Assembly (NCBI GenBank): GCA_013398615.1
Contig: VZSR01000598.1
Location: 1,693,086-1,757,085 of the forward strand
DNA: 64,000 bases
From: Brachypodius melanocephalos
Taxonomy: Eukaryota; Chordata; Aves; Passeriformes; Pycnonotidae
Direction of reading: 5' to 3'
The notes under the pieces were generated by a model that ran no database searches, was not told where the DNA came from, and worked only from the letters and a program-made list of their open reading frames with translations. The position numbers and the translations under genes were made by a program. Shown here piece by piece: positions 12,501 to 27,500 of the stretch; the first letter of the stretch is position 1; the number at the start of each line of letters is the position of its first letter.

Positions 12501-15500
12501 AACCACTGCTCGTGGACAAACTGAAATTTGATATTCGTCTCTATGTCCTGCTGAAGTCCTTAGAACCCTTAGAGATTTATATAGCCAAAGATGGACTTTC
12601 TAGATTTTGTACAGAGCCCTATCAAGAACCCACTCTCAAAAATTTGCACCAGGTTTTTATGCACTTAACCAACTATTCACTAAATATCCATAGTGGGAAT
12701 TTCATCCATTCTGCCAGTGTAAACACTGGCAGCAAGAGGACTTTTTCAAGCATTCTGTGCAGACTGTCTTCCAGAGGAGCTGATGTCAAAAAGCTCTGGT
12801 CAGATATAATTTCATTGGTGATTAAAACAATTATTGCACTGACACCAGAACTGAAAGTTTACTATCAGTCTGACATACCAGCAGGAAAGCCTGGGCCAAC
12901 TTGCTTCCAGGTAAGTTGGAATTTCTGCCAGGAATGCAGTTACTTCTATGCATAGATTAATTTTCTGGGTGTTTAATGCCTCTTCTAAAAGGTCTCTCTA
13001 GTTCTGGTGCTGCTCAGTGGTTGGAGCTCAGAGCTCCTCACCCAAGTCAAACCTCAGTCTCCTGACCTGTGTTATTCCCAGCCTTAAGCAGACACAGAGA
13101 ATTTTCAATGGGTGTAGTTTGTTAGTGACAGTATTCACTCCAGATTCCACCTTCTACATTTTAGAAGTGAACTTTTGCGGGTTCCCAACACAGTTTTGAT
13201 CCTGGCAATTCTAAGACCCCCTCAGGTGCCAAAATTCCATATTGGCAGATGCAGTGTTTAGGAATGGGGGTGGTGTGAAAGCAGCCATTAGTATGGGAGA
13301 CAAGTGGCTTCTGGAGTTACTCAGCACTGTGCAGAGCTCCTGATACTTCTTTTCTGCCCCTCAAATGTTTCTTCCTCCTCAGTGTTGCCATATGGACCAA
13401 CACTGCATTCTGTAGAACACTCTGAGTAGAACTGGAGTAACACATTGCTTGTTCTGCACAGATTTTAGGGTTTGACATTCTCCTGATGAAAAACTTGAAG
13501 CCCGTGTTACTGGAAGTAAATGCAAACCCCAGCATGAGAATAGAACACGAGCAAGAGGTAAGAGTTCTCAATGTGATTTGGAATGAAATTGCTTAGCTTG
13601 GGTTTTCTGGGCTTTTTTCCTTGTTTGAAAGATGAAAGCTGTCTGCTGATATGAAACCTCCAAAGTTCTCTGTAATTTTCTGCTTTGAAATCGTTGCTAA
13701 TCTTATACATAGGAAATATGACTTATTGGAATTGTGAAAGCTCTCCATCATCTCTGTCATAAATGCATTTATTCACCATCTCCTGCAGTCATTAATTGTG
13801 TTTAGGGGACTGTTAATAATCTTTTTCATGTTTGTATACATAATATAAATGATAACATCGGCAACAATCTTTTTTTTAATATTTCAGTTTACTAGAGAAA
13901 TTTGTTGTAACATCCAACTGAAAATGAGAAGGTGTTTGTGCATCCTTGAAGAAATATTCTGTAATCCATCACAGTGCATTTAAAATATAGATGAAGTGCA
14001 TGAAGTTTGAGCAAATGTGGAATCAATCACCCTTAGCTCTGTAGTGAATAATTGTATCCCTCTGTGATGTCAAGCTTTCTCCTGGAGTATTTGAAAATGT
14101 CCCAAGCCCTGTTGATGAAGAAGTGAAAGTTGCTGTCATCAGAGACACCCTGCGCCTGGTGGACCCTCAGAAAAAGAAGAGGAAAGATACTCAGTAAGTG
14201 TTGATTTTCCTTGGTTTTGCATCAGTGCCTTGCAATAAATAGAAAAATGGGATTTTTTTTTTTTCCTCAGAAGGTCCACAAACTAATAGTAAACCAGGAT
14301 ATACCAGTTTCCCTGGAATATCTTACTCTTGACTGGTGCAAACAGTTCAGTAACTCAGATTTATTTATTTGTGCTTCTGCTTGAGGCCTCTTTTTTTGTT
14401 CCAAACAGTAATGAGACATAAATTTGTGTATTAATTTGCTTGAAAGTCACAAATTACTCTGAATGAATTGCCCCATTGGAGCTGAAAAGTATGAACATTG
14501 TATTTAAAAATTGCTTCCTTAATCTGTAATAATAAACACAGTTAAATCTATGATCTAGAAATGAGAAGAACTGCCTGCAGCAGCTAGCACAGGAATGCCT
14601 GTGGTGGGAACAGCCTGAGAGAAATCATATCTTCTTTTTTTGATGAAACACTTCATTTTAAGCAGTTCCTTGAAGACATGAAAGGGCGATTTTTCTTCCT
14701 TTTAATTTTTTCCCTAGAAATTCTTGCTCATAGGTCTGCCTCCCTGCTAAAGTATCCATTTTGCTCTTCTCTTGGCACTTAGTGGTAACCTGACACATTC
14801 CATGATGATTTCAAGTGCAAATTTGCTGTCCTTTTGTAGACAGAGGCCCATGAACAAGACACGACTGATAATATTAACAAGTTCTGTATTATTGCAATAT
14901 TATGATGAGATCAAACTCTTCCTTCAAAGGCACTGCCACACAGAGAGGTTGCTGTGGCCAGTGTACAGAAGGTTTTGCAAAGCAATTTATATTCTGTGTT
15001 GCCTGTACTTAACCTCTACCCTTAAAGATTACTTCAGTGAATGGAGCTGAAAAAGATCATTTTTTAACCTGTAATTATGTAACTAGTCGTGGCAGTTTTT
15101 TCTGCTGAAGTTATGTCAGGCATTCATTAAGTTCATATTAGATATGGAAAAAAAGGCAAATGATAATTACAAATAAATTGCTAGAGGAGGCCAGTGTGTG
15201 GGGAAGGCTCATTCAGCTGAGGATTCTTCTTTGATACATTTTGAGTGCTAAATAATTTCTAACAGGATTAGTTGGTGATGAGATAAACCAGTGGCTCTTC
15301 ACAGCAAGAATTCATCAGTGGGTGCAGCTTTTCTTCCAGGGCAGTCTGGTTAACAGAGCATCCTGGAGGTGGATATTTCTGTGTGAGGACACTGTGTGGA
15401 ACTTCTTGAGCAAAACCTGGCCTATTGATAGAAAAAAAAGTCAGAAAGAATTGCTGTTCTGACAGCTAACCAGCAGCAAGCCTCATAGACTCACATTTTG

Positions 15501-18500
15501 ATGCTAATTAGGTAACGGGCATTAATCTCAGTAAAGTTTTACCAATATATATAACATGGAGTTTGAACACACAGGGGAAATACTGAGAAGTTTGAGCTGC
15601 ATCTCAGGTAAATATTCTGCTGTGGAGAATTTGATTTCCTTCTAATTATCTCCCAGATTAAAATAAATGAGGCATCTAAATGAAAGTGAGTTTTAGAAGT
15701 CATCCTGAAGTACTTCATTATCAGGAAAGATTAATAGCTCAGGATTTTTTTTTAGTCTAATTTTCCCTCATCTTCGTGGTGTTTTGGTATTTTTTCCTCC
15801 TTCCTATCATGTGATGTATAATATTTTTAAAAAAATTGAGCTGAATAAGGTCAGTTTATCATTCCATACACATCTCTTAATTTTTCCAACACAAGTCCAG
15901 TCTTTACATGCAGGGATTGCTGGGAATTATCTTGGCACTGCCAACAATTAGTGATAGAAAATCTGCAGTGATACATGTTCAAATCAATGTATTTAAATAT
16001 ACATGGTGGCTTTCCTTCCACAGCAGAACTGATCTTTTCCTAGTTTTAAGTCACTTAATGTGGAACTCAAGTTTTGCACGTCATTAAGAAATTAAAAATA
16101 TTTAATAAAAATACCATGGAAGGTGATCTTTGCAAATGGATCTTTGCTGTGTCTGTGTGGCAGTGCTGTTCTCGTGGATTTTGGGGCTTGAGTAGGCAAA
16201 CATCCAGGCCATTGACATGGAGTAACCCAGTGATTTGTGTGACTGAAACTTGTCTGCAGCTTGTGTAGTAATTATTAAACTTGCTCTGGATTCACTCCTT
16301 ACAAGAGGTGCTGTTCACAGCCTGCTGAAGGTGGGAGAAGGCTTCAGCTAAAGGAAATTTGCACAATTAAACGGATGGTCTAATGACACCGAACAACATG
16401 TAAAGTAAATCAACGTTACTTATGTAAACAGCAGTTTAATTAAGATAATCACTGATGCAAATCATTGTGTATGTTGTGCCTCCAACAGAAAATCCATTTC
16501 AAAAGGATTTGCAAACTCCTATTTTTCTCTGCCTCATTTGGAATCTTGATAGTAGTAAAAAGGTTTTAGTTTCACTGTTTGTTTAATTATTAGCAAATTA
16601 TTCTTCCTCAAATTGCATTAGATTGGAGGAGCAAAAAGGAGTCTCAGTCTCATGTAAATGCTGTGTATTCTCCACTGGATGTCAGATGTTTGGAGGTATA
16701 AAGGCAAGCTGGGAGGATCATTTGGAGCAGGACTGCTCAGCATGTTATAGGAAGAACATTTATATCATCTCCAAAATGCTAATGACCCGCTTTCCTGTCC
16801 TGTCAAAAATATTTATGCCCTAGTTTATTAATGCTAATTAATCCAGCAATAAGGACTCCTTTGTATTTTGGTTGCTGTTGTTTACTCTGTGTCCTAGTGT
16901 GATCTCTTGCATTTCCAAGCTTAGTTTCCTACATATTTCCAGACAGAAAAGAACCATTTTATTCTTTTGATAAAGAAATCATAGCGTTGTGGCATGCGTG
17001 TCATTAAAAATATGAGTTGCTCATGAAATAAAATCTGCTTTTTCCTTGCTAGAGATGATGAAGGTGCAGCCCCCTAAAGTAATATAATGACTTTTATTCA
17101 GCTCTGAAATAGCCATTGACAGAAGAAAGAATTGAAACACTTTGGAAATGAAATGTAATTTAATCTATGGCTGTTACAAAAACAATCAATTCCTTGTGCC
17201 CTCCAAACTGAATGCTTTTGGTTTATTACCTATCACGCCTTTGCTTTTTCTTTCCTAGTTTATCTTTTCTTAGGTGCTGTTCTCTGTCCATGCCACTGCA
17301 GTGCTTTTTTCCATTTGAAACCAGCCTTGAAATTTATTTGTGATGTTCTGATTATTTATTTCCCCCTTCTTTTTAAAATATGTCAGGTACAATTCTCTTC
17401 TCTGGGTCCTGTGGCTCTAGCAAATGTCAAATATGATTAACTAATTTCCTGAGCAGGAAGAACCCCAATGTGGTTGCTCTCAAATTTTTTGCAAGATCAG
17501 CATGCAAACGTTGGCTAATGTCACTCTGTTCTGAGAGCACCCTGTAAATATTAATGTCTGTCAGACTGACTTTTTTATTTTATTCTTTTGCGTTAGGAAG
17601 AAATTCAGTCAAAACAAGGTTTTGTAGAACTTGCTACACAAAAGATCTTCCTCTTTTCTTGCACAAAACAAGGCGGTTCATTTTTTCCACTGTGTTGATT
17701 ACACAACTTTTGCTCTTGAAATGATTCCATGATAGAGGAAAAAGTGAATAGTTTCTAGGAGGAGAATGGGATCTGTCTTTAATGAAAACATGAATTAATT
17801 TCTGGTCATTCTTTTGTATGTTCCAAAGACACTTTCCAAATCCTAATGCTGTTTTTAATTTCTTGATGTTGAGGAGCAGTTTTGTACTTTTTAAAGAGAA
17901 GTCAGGAAATCACCTGTTCAGCTGTATTCCATTTATTTTCCAGATATTTTTCTTCAGTTTCATAACCTCCCCCGATGTCAGAGTCATGTTTGATGGGAAA
18001 ACGAAAATACACTGTGCAGAGATGTCTCGAGAGTGTGATTAGCCTAGATTTTGTTGATGATAAAGTCATTCTTGCCATTTATTACTGTGTTTATCTCACT
18101 ATCCGCATTGTAAGGTTATGATTGTGTGACAAGGGTGGTTGAAGAGGGTCAGAAACTCAGTGCACAGCCATGTGGAGAGGCTGGATGGGGGAATGCTGGT
18201 GCTGCAGCTATCACTGATCAGAAAATAATGACTGTTCTTCAGGCTGGCTGTAATGTGTCTTAGTTTCCGCTGCTGTGAGCAACTGTATTATGATCCTCAG
18301 GGATTCATTACTCAGGGTTGTCAGTGCCTTTTGCATTATATGGAGTGAGTTTAGTGCCTATCAAAATTAGCATGTAATAAACCCAGCTCTGGAAGTATCA
18401 GTGTTTGGGTTTCCATTTGCTAATTGACTTGATGGGCTGACTGCTGGAGCTTTTGATTGATCCCTGCATCCCTTTACCTGCAAGTCTGCTCAGGTTTGCA

Positions 18501-21500
18501 GCTATTCAAATGCCTCTCAAGCACCACCTCTTCACTCCAAGCCTGATTTCTGCCTCTATAAACTCATATGTGTGGCTTTCTTGAGATTGATCTTTCTCCT
18601 CCGGTTCATTTTGGAGGCTGACACAATTCTTTTCTCCATCAGTCAAAGTGACCCAGCGTTCATATTCAGGTTCATTCTGCCAAAGCCCTTTGGAAGCACA
18701 TTGAATTAGCCCCTTTCTGTTTCCTAGAGGGCTTTCTGGTTTAGTCCTTCATCAGGCAATCTGCCAGCTCCACTATCAATTCGTGTCTGTTACATTAGCC
18801 CGGGCAGCTTTTGATGAGTTAGACATGTGAGGGAGACTTTTAAATGTGATGTTTGTCAATGTTCCTTCAGTTCAGATTACTGAAATGTTAACTTGGTTTT
18901 TCTGTAGCTGAGAGTATTTATTTCTACTGCTATTTCTCATCCTGCTCAAGAAGAGCTTGCCTCAATGACTCTCTTCAGTTTTGTGAAGCAGATGTGGTAT
19001 CTTGATCCTTGCTCTCTGTTCTTGCTTTTCCAATTATTTATCTGCTACATCCTTAAGAGCATTTAACCTTTCTCCTATTGATTAGGACAGGCCCTCTTGG
19101 AAATTCTATGAACTACAGTGTGAGATGTCCCTCCATAAAGGGAAGGATCTGGTAGTGCTTGACTGACAGAATAGTTCTACATTGGTTTTAAGAGGCACTT
19201 ATGTTGTATTACAACAACAGAAAATACAATTCTCAGGGCAGAACACTGGCAAACAATTCGAATGTACTGTGGCAGAGGTCCCAACACAGGAAAGATAATT
19301 AAATCTGATGATAAATCTTTTAATTTCTGAGTGGCTATAATCTGAAATATAATCCAAAATGTTTTAATTGACTAAAATTGGGTAATAATATTTCTTTTAA
19401 AATAGCTAAACTCACATCCCTTGCATAGATACAGATTAATTTATGCTTATTCCTATTTTGGCTTGCACCACTGCAAAAAGTGCTGTTATTCACAGTCCAG
19501 CTTTGCAAGCAGGTCTGTGTTTGCTCACACACTGTATTCCAAGCACTCACATCTTGACTGGACAGGCTGTACTTTAACTTGCACATAAAGAGTGAAGTCA
19601 GTCTTATCCTGAATCTCTTGCACTGACCCCACATTGAGGGACAGCTGGAAGTGCTTACAATGTACTAAGCAAGTGAGCTGATGGCAGGCCCAGCTCATTT
19701 GGAAATTTTCATGGACAAGAACTGATATGGGTTGCAGGGTTTGAAAAGGTTTCATTTTCAGCACTGTGGAATTAATTGGCCCAAACCCGTGGTGTGCTTT
19801 AGCAGTAATTGGTGTGTGCAGTGCCCCCAGCCCTGGGGTGAGCCCAGCTCTGGGTCTGTGCTATCAACTTGGGAATGGAGACTACTTTGGCCAATTAGAC
19901 TTGAATCACAGTGTTTTGAGATGCAGCTAATCTAATTAGTTTTTTATTGACATATCCTTTCTTTTTTTTTCTCTCTCATGAACAGTAGAGGAAGGAATGG
20001 AGATAAACTGAGAGATATGACCTGTCACAAGTGTCTCCATACAACCTGAACTTTCCAAACATTTGAATGCATCAAAACATGCTGTAGCAATTACATCTCT
20101 TAGATATTCACACCGTATTATATTTTAAGTTGATCATTAAGAAGGGTTGGAGGTTTTTTTGCCTTTTCCCATCTTACAGTGATTTTTACATAAAAAGAAA
20201 GCCTTTGTGATAAAATAAAGAGAAAAGGAAAAATATGTCATTTTCCTCTACTTTTTGTAGTGCAGCCACAAGAGTTGCTGTAATCTCCAAGGTTTGCCCA
20301 AAAAGAAGGGAGGTCAGGAACAAAGGGGTGGCTGCTTTGTCTCTTTCCACATGGCATCAAAATGAACACGGAGGCAGCAGGTCTGAATACATCTGTGCAT
20401 TCAGTTATTTGATCAGAGATTGTCAGTGAGTTTTGATGTAGGAGAACCTGGTTTCAGGCAGGTTTAGATGCAGTTTGTGTCCCCCAGCAGCTCTGACTGG
20501 GGCCAGAGGACCAGCAGCTCTGCTGTCCAAGCCTCCTTCCCAAACTGCCACGTGGATCTTGGATCTCCTCTGCTGTCTGCTCCTGCTTTGACTGAATTCT
20601 AACAAAGTAAGCTGCTTTGTGTTGCTTTGCTTTGTTTTTTAAACCATAAAGTCAGCAGGACTTCAAAGCATCCCTGGGAGCAGTGTTGCATGCAGATGTT
20701 TGCTGTATCCGGGCGTTGCTGACGGGAAGCTTCAGCTGAAACCAGTGAAAATTCAGGTTAAATATGGTCAGAGATGTGCTCGAGTTACATTGGGTAGGAT
20801 ATAAAACAATAGCAATTCTGACCTTATTCATCAAGTACTGAAGTGTTTACTTAAGTGCTTGGTGGAGTCAGCCTTCTGCTGGAAGGGACCTTAAAGATCA
20901 TCTCATTCCATCCCCTGTAATTTCCTCTTTAGTTTTCAATACAAGAAAGCTGTTGTAGTTTGAAGTTAAAACCACTTTTTTTTTCCCTGTCTTCAAGTTA
21001 AAGGCAACATCTGTGTGTGCCTTCCCTGTCCAGGGGGGTTCACTGAATTTCTGTGTTCATACAAGGAAGGGCATTAATAGTTAGGTTTGAGTACAAAGTG
21101 TTTTTTCCTGACACTTCAATATGTTAATCATTTGAGCTGAGTTTCTGCTATCAGCAAAATCATCTTCACCTCTAGGTAGCCTGTAGCTTGCTAACATAAT
21201 CTAGTTTTCTTACTGCAGGAGCAGGGATTCAGCTGCACTTTTGACTCCGTAGAGTTTTTTCCTGGCTTTTGTATATGCACAATTTCCATTACTAATCTGC
21301 AGTTAAATGCTTCTTGAATGAAATTTGATTTTCAGAATATTAGTTTAATTGCCTTGTCTAAAGTGAAGGATGTATGTGTATTTAATTTGACATTTTTCCC
21401 TTTCACCTTCTGGAGTGTTTGTGCTGCACAGAAGCAGCTCTGCCTTTAAATCAATTTTCCCAGTTGCTCTGTAATGTAAACTCCAATAACTTCTAATTTT

Positions 21501-24500
21501 CTGTAATCTCTCTTATACTGAATTGCTTCCCACCAGATAGTTTCATAGCATAAGTGTACAGGTATATACTACAAACAGAAATTGTAGTTCCATAGTGTGT
21601 ATTTATGTCTGTATATACAGCAGGGCTATGTGTATATGGTATAAAAATATCTTATTTCTTATCTGTCTCCTTGACATCTTTACAATCTCTGTGTTATGTG
21701 TAACTAAAACTACAACCAGCTGTGACAGTTTTTGCATAAAATATCTGGGGGGAGCCTTGAAAGCTTTGTTTTGGTCTCCAGTTCCATCTTCCAGTTCCTC
21801 TTTTGACTCCTGAGTCGTGGTGTGTACTCTGTGTTGTCTCAGGAATGGCACAAACCATGAACAAATTGATTTCAAAAAATCAGATTTCATGCAGCCTAGA
21901 AGATGTTAGAACCAATTGATCAGCCAAGGGCAGGCTGAGGTGCATCACCTCACTCAGGAAAGAAACAAATCACTCCTTGCAGTGGGGCTCCTGGGCCACA
22001 TCACACACTTGTAACAGATAACAGTGAAATGGAATAAATGAATGTGCACACACGGATTATACCCCTGAGCACCAGTGCAAAGTTCTTACTTGGAACAATT
22101 AGAATTTAAAATGACATGGATATAAATGACAGCTGGAAATACCCTTCCTTTTTTTTTTTTTTTTTTTTCCCTTTTGGCAGTACTGTGATTTCTTGGGACA
22201 AAGTTGAAAATTTTATCTTTTTCTGGCAAGATGTTTACATCTCAAGACTTTTTTTTCCCTGTTATAATTACGCAATAAATGCAAACATTTGTTTTTGCTA
22301 ATAGTTGGTTTTAAATAGACATGGAACGAGAAGTGAAGGAAAAATGGAGACTTTCACTGGGTTTTTTTGCAGGAGGTTTATTATTCTCATTAGCTTCAGG
22401 CCAGCAGAAAGTTATGTCTCAGGCACTGCACATAATGAGTGAATATTGGATCATAAACATATTTGAGAACTGTTTGCTTATTGCTCTGTTCATACTCAAA
22501 TAATGGTGAGGGGAGTGCAAAGCAGGTTTTTAAGGGACAGCAATATTAAATGCCTGGATTTTGGTTTGACTTAAGCAGAGGCATTGAGCAGAAAAATAAC
22601 ATTTTCCCTCTTACAGATATCCTTCAGGTGTCAGTTCTGCAGGATCCTGGTTCTATTACATCAATCACAAGCAGCTTAAGGCTTCCAAAAACATCGTCAC
22701 AGACAGATGTTGAGCCTGTCTGGGGATTAGAAATATCCTCTTCCATTAAGTATAAATTAACTTAATCACCAGGTATGAAAGATAAGCAGCATAAACATCA
22801 TTCCCTGAAGCTTTCATTAAAATTCAAATTCTATTTAAAACTAGGCTTGCACTTTCTATGACTTGATCCCCCTTCAAAGAGATTATATCTGCTGTAAATT
22901 TTTACAGTGACAGAGTGACAGAAATTAATGTATTGGGGGCAGTGATGTTCTCTATAATTTAACTTCTGGTGCAAGTCATCTTTCAGCAAGAGAGTTGATT
23001 GGCTTATTTTTAAGTAATAATTGGTCTCTAGTCTCTGAAACACTGAGAAAGCAATAAAACTGCCTAGCACCCAGTTGCCACAAAATGAGAGCACGAAGTC
23101 ACATGGCTTAATAGCAGTGTAACCATCAGGAGTGTTATTTTGTGTATGAGAATTCACCTACTTTAATAGGAGGATTAAGGCTGATAAAATGCAATTGCAC
23201 TGCTGCTTTCTGCTCCCTTGGATGACAGGGTAAAGCTCCTTTTCTGTCCCAGCATAAGCACAATTGCTTTCTAAGAATAATTTCCACATGGGAAGAAGTA
23301 TCTTGGGGTTTTTTGTTTGTTTTTATTTTTTTTTCCTGTTCTATTCTAAAACACTTGGTGGTCTAATTTCAATGTATTCCCAGGCTTTACAGCTGGTTTG
23401 CCTTTGCACTATCCTGCATTATTATTTTTCAGGCACACTTTTCTAAAGAAACAAAAGAAACTCTGGAAAAATAATGAGGCACATAAGTACCTTGAAAGCA
23501 AATAGTGAACACAAATAAATCTACTAGGAATAATAACAGCTACCTCCACAGAAAATAAAGTATTTGGGACTGTATTTAATGATCTTTGTTCTGTAATAAT
23601 TTTTTGCTACAGTGGAACAAAGCCTTTGGATGCAGGATTTGCATTGCTTATCCATTATTTCATTACAGTAATGCCATATTTTCTGCTGCACTCATAGCTG
23701 GCAGGTAATAACATAAGCATTCACTGCTTGGGATACATTAAGAGTAATAAATCTGTAGTGAATGCAGAATGATACCACCATTATTCTTAAGAGGGGAAAG
23801 TTGGAAGTAAAGGATCTCAATTAGTAATTAGGAAATAGCTGGGTTTTTTCAGCACCTGAGACTCCTCAGATGCATTTCTCCTTTAATTATTTAAACTATG
23901 AATTAGGGTGGGCTGGAGAAATTAAACCACAGCTCTAGACTTCTCTGCATATGAAATGAAAATGTCAGTAATGTTCTCATCCATAGCTTTGTGTCCCTGG
24001 TGTGGAGCAGAGCAGGATCCATGCCAAGTTTCTACATCTTGGAAACACTCATTAACACTGTGTGAAGGCAGCAAAACTTTCCAGGCTTCTGTTTTCTGCC
24101 AAAAGCTATTTAATCTTTAATGAGAAGTGTTTATTTTTATAATAAATCCATCAATCTGAAGAGGCAGTGAACCATCCTTCTCAGAAAGGGGACTGATGGC
24201 TGTGGCAGACAAAAAGCACTCCAGGGACAGGAACAGAGAGCCTGGAACGGGAGGATGCTGCGGGTGAGAGCTGCTGTGATGGCTGCTGACAGGCTGCAGG
24301 GGCTTGGGCTTCACTTCTCCAGCACTCTAATAAATTATTTTGGTTTTCTTAAGCAAATGGCAAAGCTATGGAGTACATTTTACCCACGGATTCACCTAGG
24401 ATGTGTTGGCCAGCTCTCCGAAATGAGCGTGCGCTCCGTGTCTTTCAGCCTTCCACAGGGACACCACGGCAGGCCTGGGAGCTGCAGGAGCAGTTTAAAG

Positions 24501-27500
24501 TCTAAGTGAGGTGATTTACCCAATTTATTTCTTTAACTGAGATACAGGGAGGTTTTTTCTTTCAGAGAGAGATGGAAATTCTGCTTTCAGCGTTTTCTGC
24601 TTCCCAGAGACAGGACAGCTGCTGTGTTTTCAAAATGTATTTGGTGTGATCAGAAGTTCATTGTCTGCCAACACTGTGGTGATTATCAATCCTTCTGATT
24701 AATCTGATTGATTCTGCTCTTTGAAATATGGACTCTACTGGGGTTGCTGTGCCTGCCTCAAAGCATTCTCCAAAGTGTTGAATAAACTCCATGTAGGAGG
24801 CATAATTTTCCTAACATAATGTAAAAAAATCTCTTATTCTGTGAGTTTAACATTCTTTTAATACTTCTATCTTTGTGCAACTATATTATTATTTTAAAAG
24901 GTGGAAATTCTTGTGCTGTTGATGTTTTTTTACTTTGCCAGAGGGGATGAATATTCATTTTCTTCAAACGACACTCAGAGTGGCCAGAACAAAACAAAAG
25001 CTGATTACTCACACAACATGCAGAGAAACCATGAAACTGCTTGCTATGACATCCTGGGAGTGTTGGAAGTCTCTGTGATCATAAAAGTAATGGGATTACT
25101 TCATAAAAGTAAATTCATGAATGGTTGATAATGCAGAGACACTGCTCTGGCTTGGTCTTAGTTTCCTAAATGATTTATTTCTGTGAATGAGCACACAAAT
25201 ATATTTCCTTCCTACACGCTCCAGGTACAAACACTTACCTGTTCTTTGGGAGGTCCATATTCTGTGGTGATAAATGGGTGGGTAGATAGATTTGTCATGC
25301 AAAATATTCTCTGCTTTTAACTATGTTAACATAGTCTTTGCTTGGAGAATAGAGGCTCAGCTGAGGGAATAATTATAGCTTCAGAATCCAGAACATAATA
25401 TTTTCCTTTATTAGGTAAGCAGTTGTAAGCTGATACTGAAATTGCTTAATTTATACTTCTAGCAATGCCCTAAATGTAAAATACACCAAGTAAGCATTCT
25501 TAGAAATATTAATATTGTGATTCTTACCCTGTTTTACTCTGAATTTGACAGCTAAATTTTATATACAGCTGTACAAAATGCTGCAAATTTTGAAGCCTTT
25601 AATTAGTAGTTGCAAATTTGTTTGTCCCTTAGCAACTTGTATTTGCATAAAGATTAAGGCTGGTCAGAAAGAAAGGAATAAAACATAGATGGAGGAAACA
25701 TTAATAAATTAGTAATCATGTATAAAAGATAAGTAGTCTTAGATGTCATTTCCATAAGCTTTATTAAAATTTAATTTTTTTTTTTAAAGCTGCACCACAG
25801 TTGATCATTTCTAAAGAGTGATCTTTCATAAGCTGCAGAATTAGAAAAACTAATGTATTGAGGTCAGACATTAGTATGTAAATGAAGCTTTGCCTTTTTT
25901 CTGTGTGGCAACAGAAGCATTACCTTATATTTGACCTTTCATTCATTTGCCTGACTCAGCTGTGTCAGTCAAAACAATTAATTCTAACGAGCAGCTTTAA
26001 AGAGTGGGGCTCAGCTTTCTTCTCCTCCCTTCCCCTGTTGGAAATCCCGTGAGAGAGGAGCTAATGGAGGGAACCTGGGCAGGGTTCCCTGGAGCTGTGC
26101 AGTTCCTGGTGCATTCCCCACAGCCCCAGTGCAGCACTCACTGAGTCCAGGAGGTTTTCAGGGCCAGCCCTGGCACAGGGTGCCCAGAGCAGCTGTGGCT
26201 GACCCATCCCTGGAAGTATTCCAGGCTGGGCAGGGCTGGGAGCAGCCTGGGATAGTGGAAGGTGTCCCTGCCCATGCATAGACCTGAATGGGCTTTAAGG
26301 TTCCTTCCAACCCAGATCATTCCATGATTCTATGACAGGTGAGATTACAAAAATGAGTGCTTTTGTATTTTCCAGTTGACTGCTGAGCTTAAAGGTAGAC
26401 AGGGAGATGAAAATCCCCCTCACATTTTCACTGCTGCTGGACTTGGAGCTGCATTTTTGCCCTTTGTAGCTCCTTCCCCCCCTGCACTCTTGACATCATC
26501 TTTCCTTCTCTCTGCTGTTTTTTCCCTCTTTTTTCTTTCCTTCTGCTCTGCTCTGAGGAAGCTGATCCTGGTCTTTGACTGGTGACCCTTGGGGAGTCGA
26601 GCCCCTCATTTTGTGGCACTGGCAGATGGCAGCCAAATGCAGACAACACCAAATGGGGCATTGCAAGGACTGCAGTTTGAGTGCTGAGGCAAAAAAAAAT
26701 GGGCTGTGCACCCTTTCCTTGGAAAATACGCAATCACAGTAAAATTCTATATTTATAGGCAGTGTATTTGGCTGTATAGACCTACCCAGGCAGTTTGTCT
26801 TAATTAGCCAGGTTGAGACCACACCGAGGTGGGGGCACACAGGTGTGTGAATAATACAGAAAATAAACTTTTATTGAGGTAGTGTCTGTGGCAGCAGTGG
26901 AGAATCGTACCCTGAATATAATCAGTGTAAATCAGGGAAAGGTGAGTGTGCAGAATAGGCAGGTCTGTGGATCAATTCATAATGCAGGCACAGACAAGCC
27001 CTTGTGCAGGTTTCCTTTGGAAAGTCTGAATTTTATTAAAAGTGCAAAATATATCTTTCACTGTAATTCAAATTGTATGATCATATTAATTGGGCTCTAG
27101 TGTTTGAAAAAAGGAAAAGTAAGGAAATCTTGTGGAGGGGAGCTAAAGAATGAAAACAAATCATTAAACTTTATTAAAGTCCTAACCTGCAAAAGCAAAC
27201 TAGAGAAGTATATTCCTTTTTTTTTTCTTTTTTACCAAATGGAAGTACAACATTTGGCAATAAAGACTAAATTAAGTTTTCTTGTTCTGATTTAAATATT
27301 TTACAGACTTTCCCAATGTATAAGTGGAAAGGAATGAGACGTGCAGTAGCATACAAAAAAACGCAGGTTTTAATTGTAAAATATTTTTCTAATAAGAAGT
27401 ATGGATTTAAGAGCTCTCTTAGTAAAAATTTGAAATGGGATGCTGGTTCTGAGTTTTATCCATGACCTCAAAGACAGCTGTAGGCTTTTCTCCATAGAAA

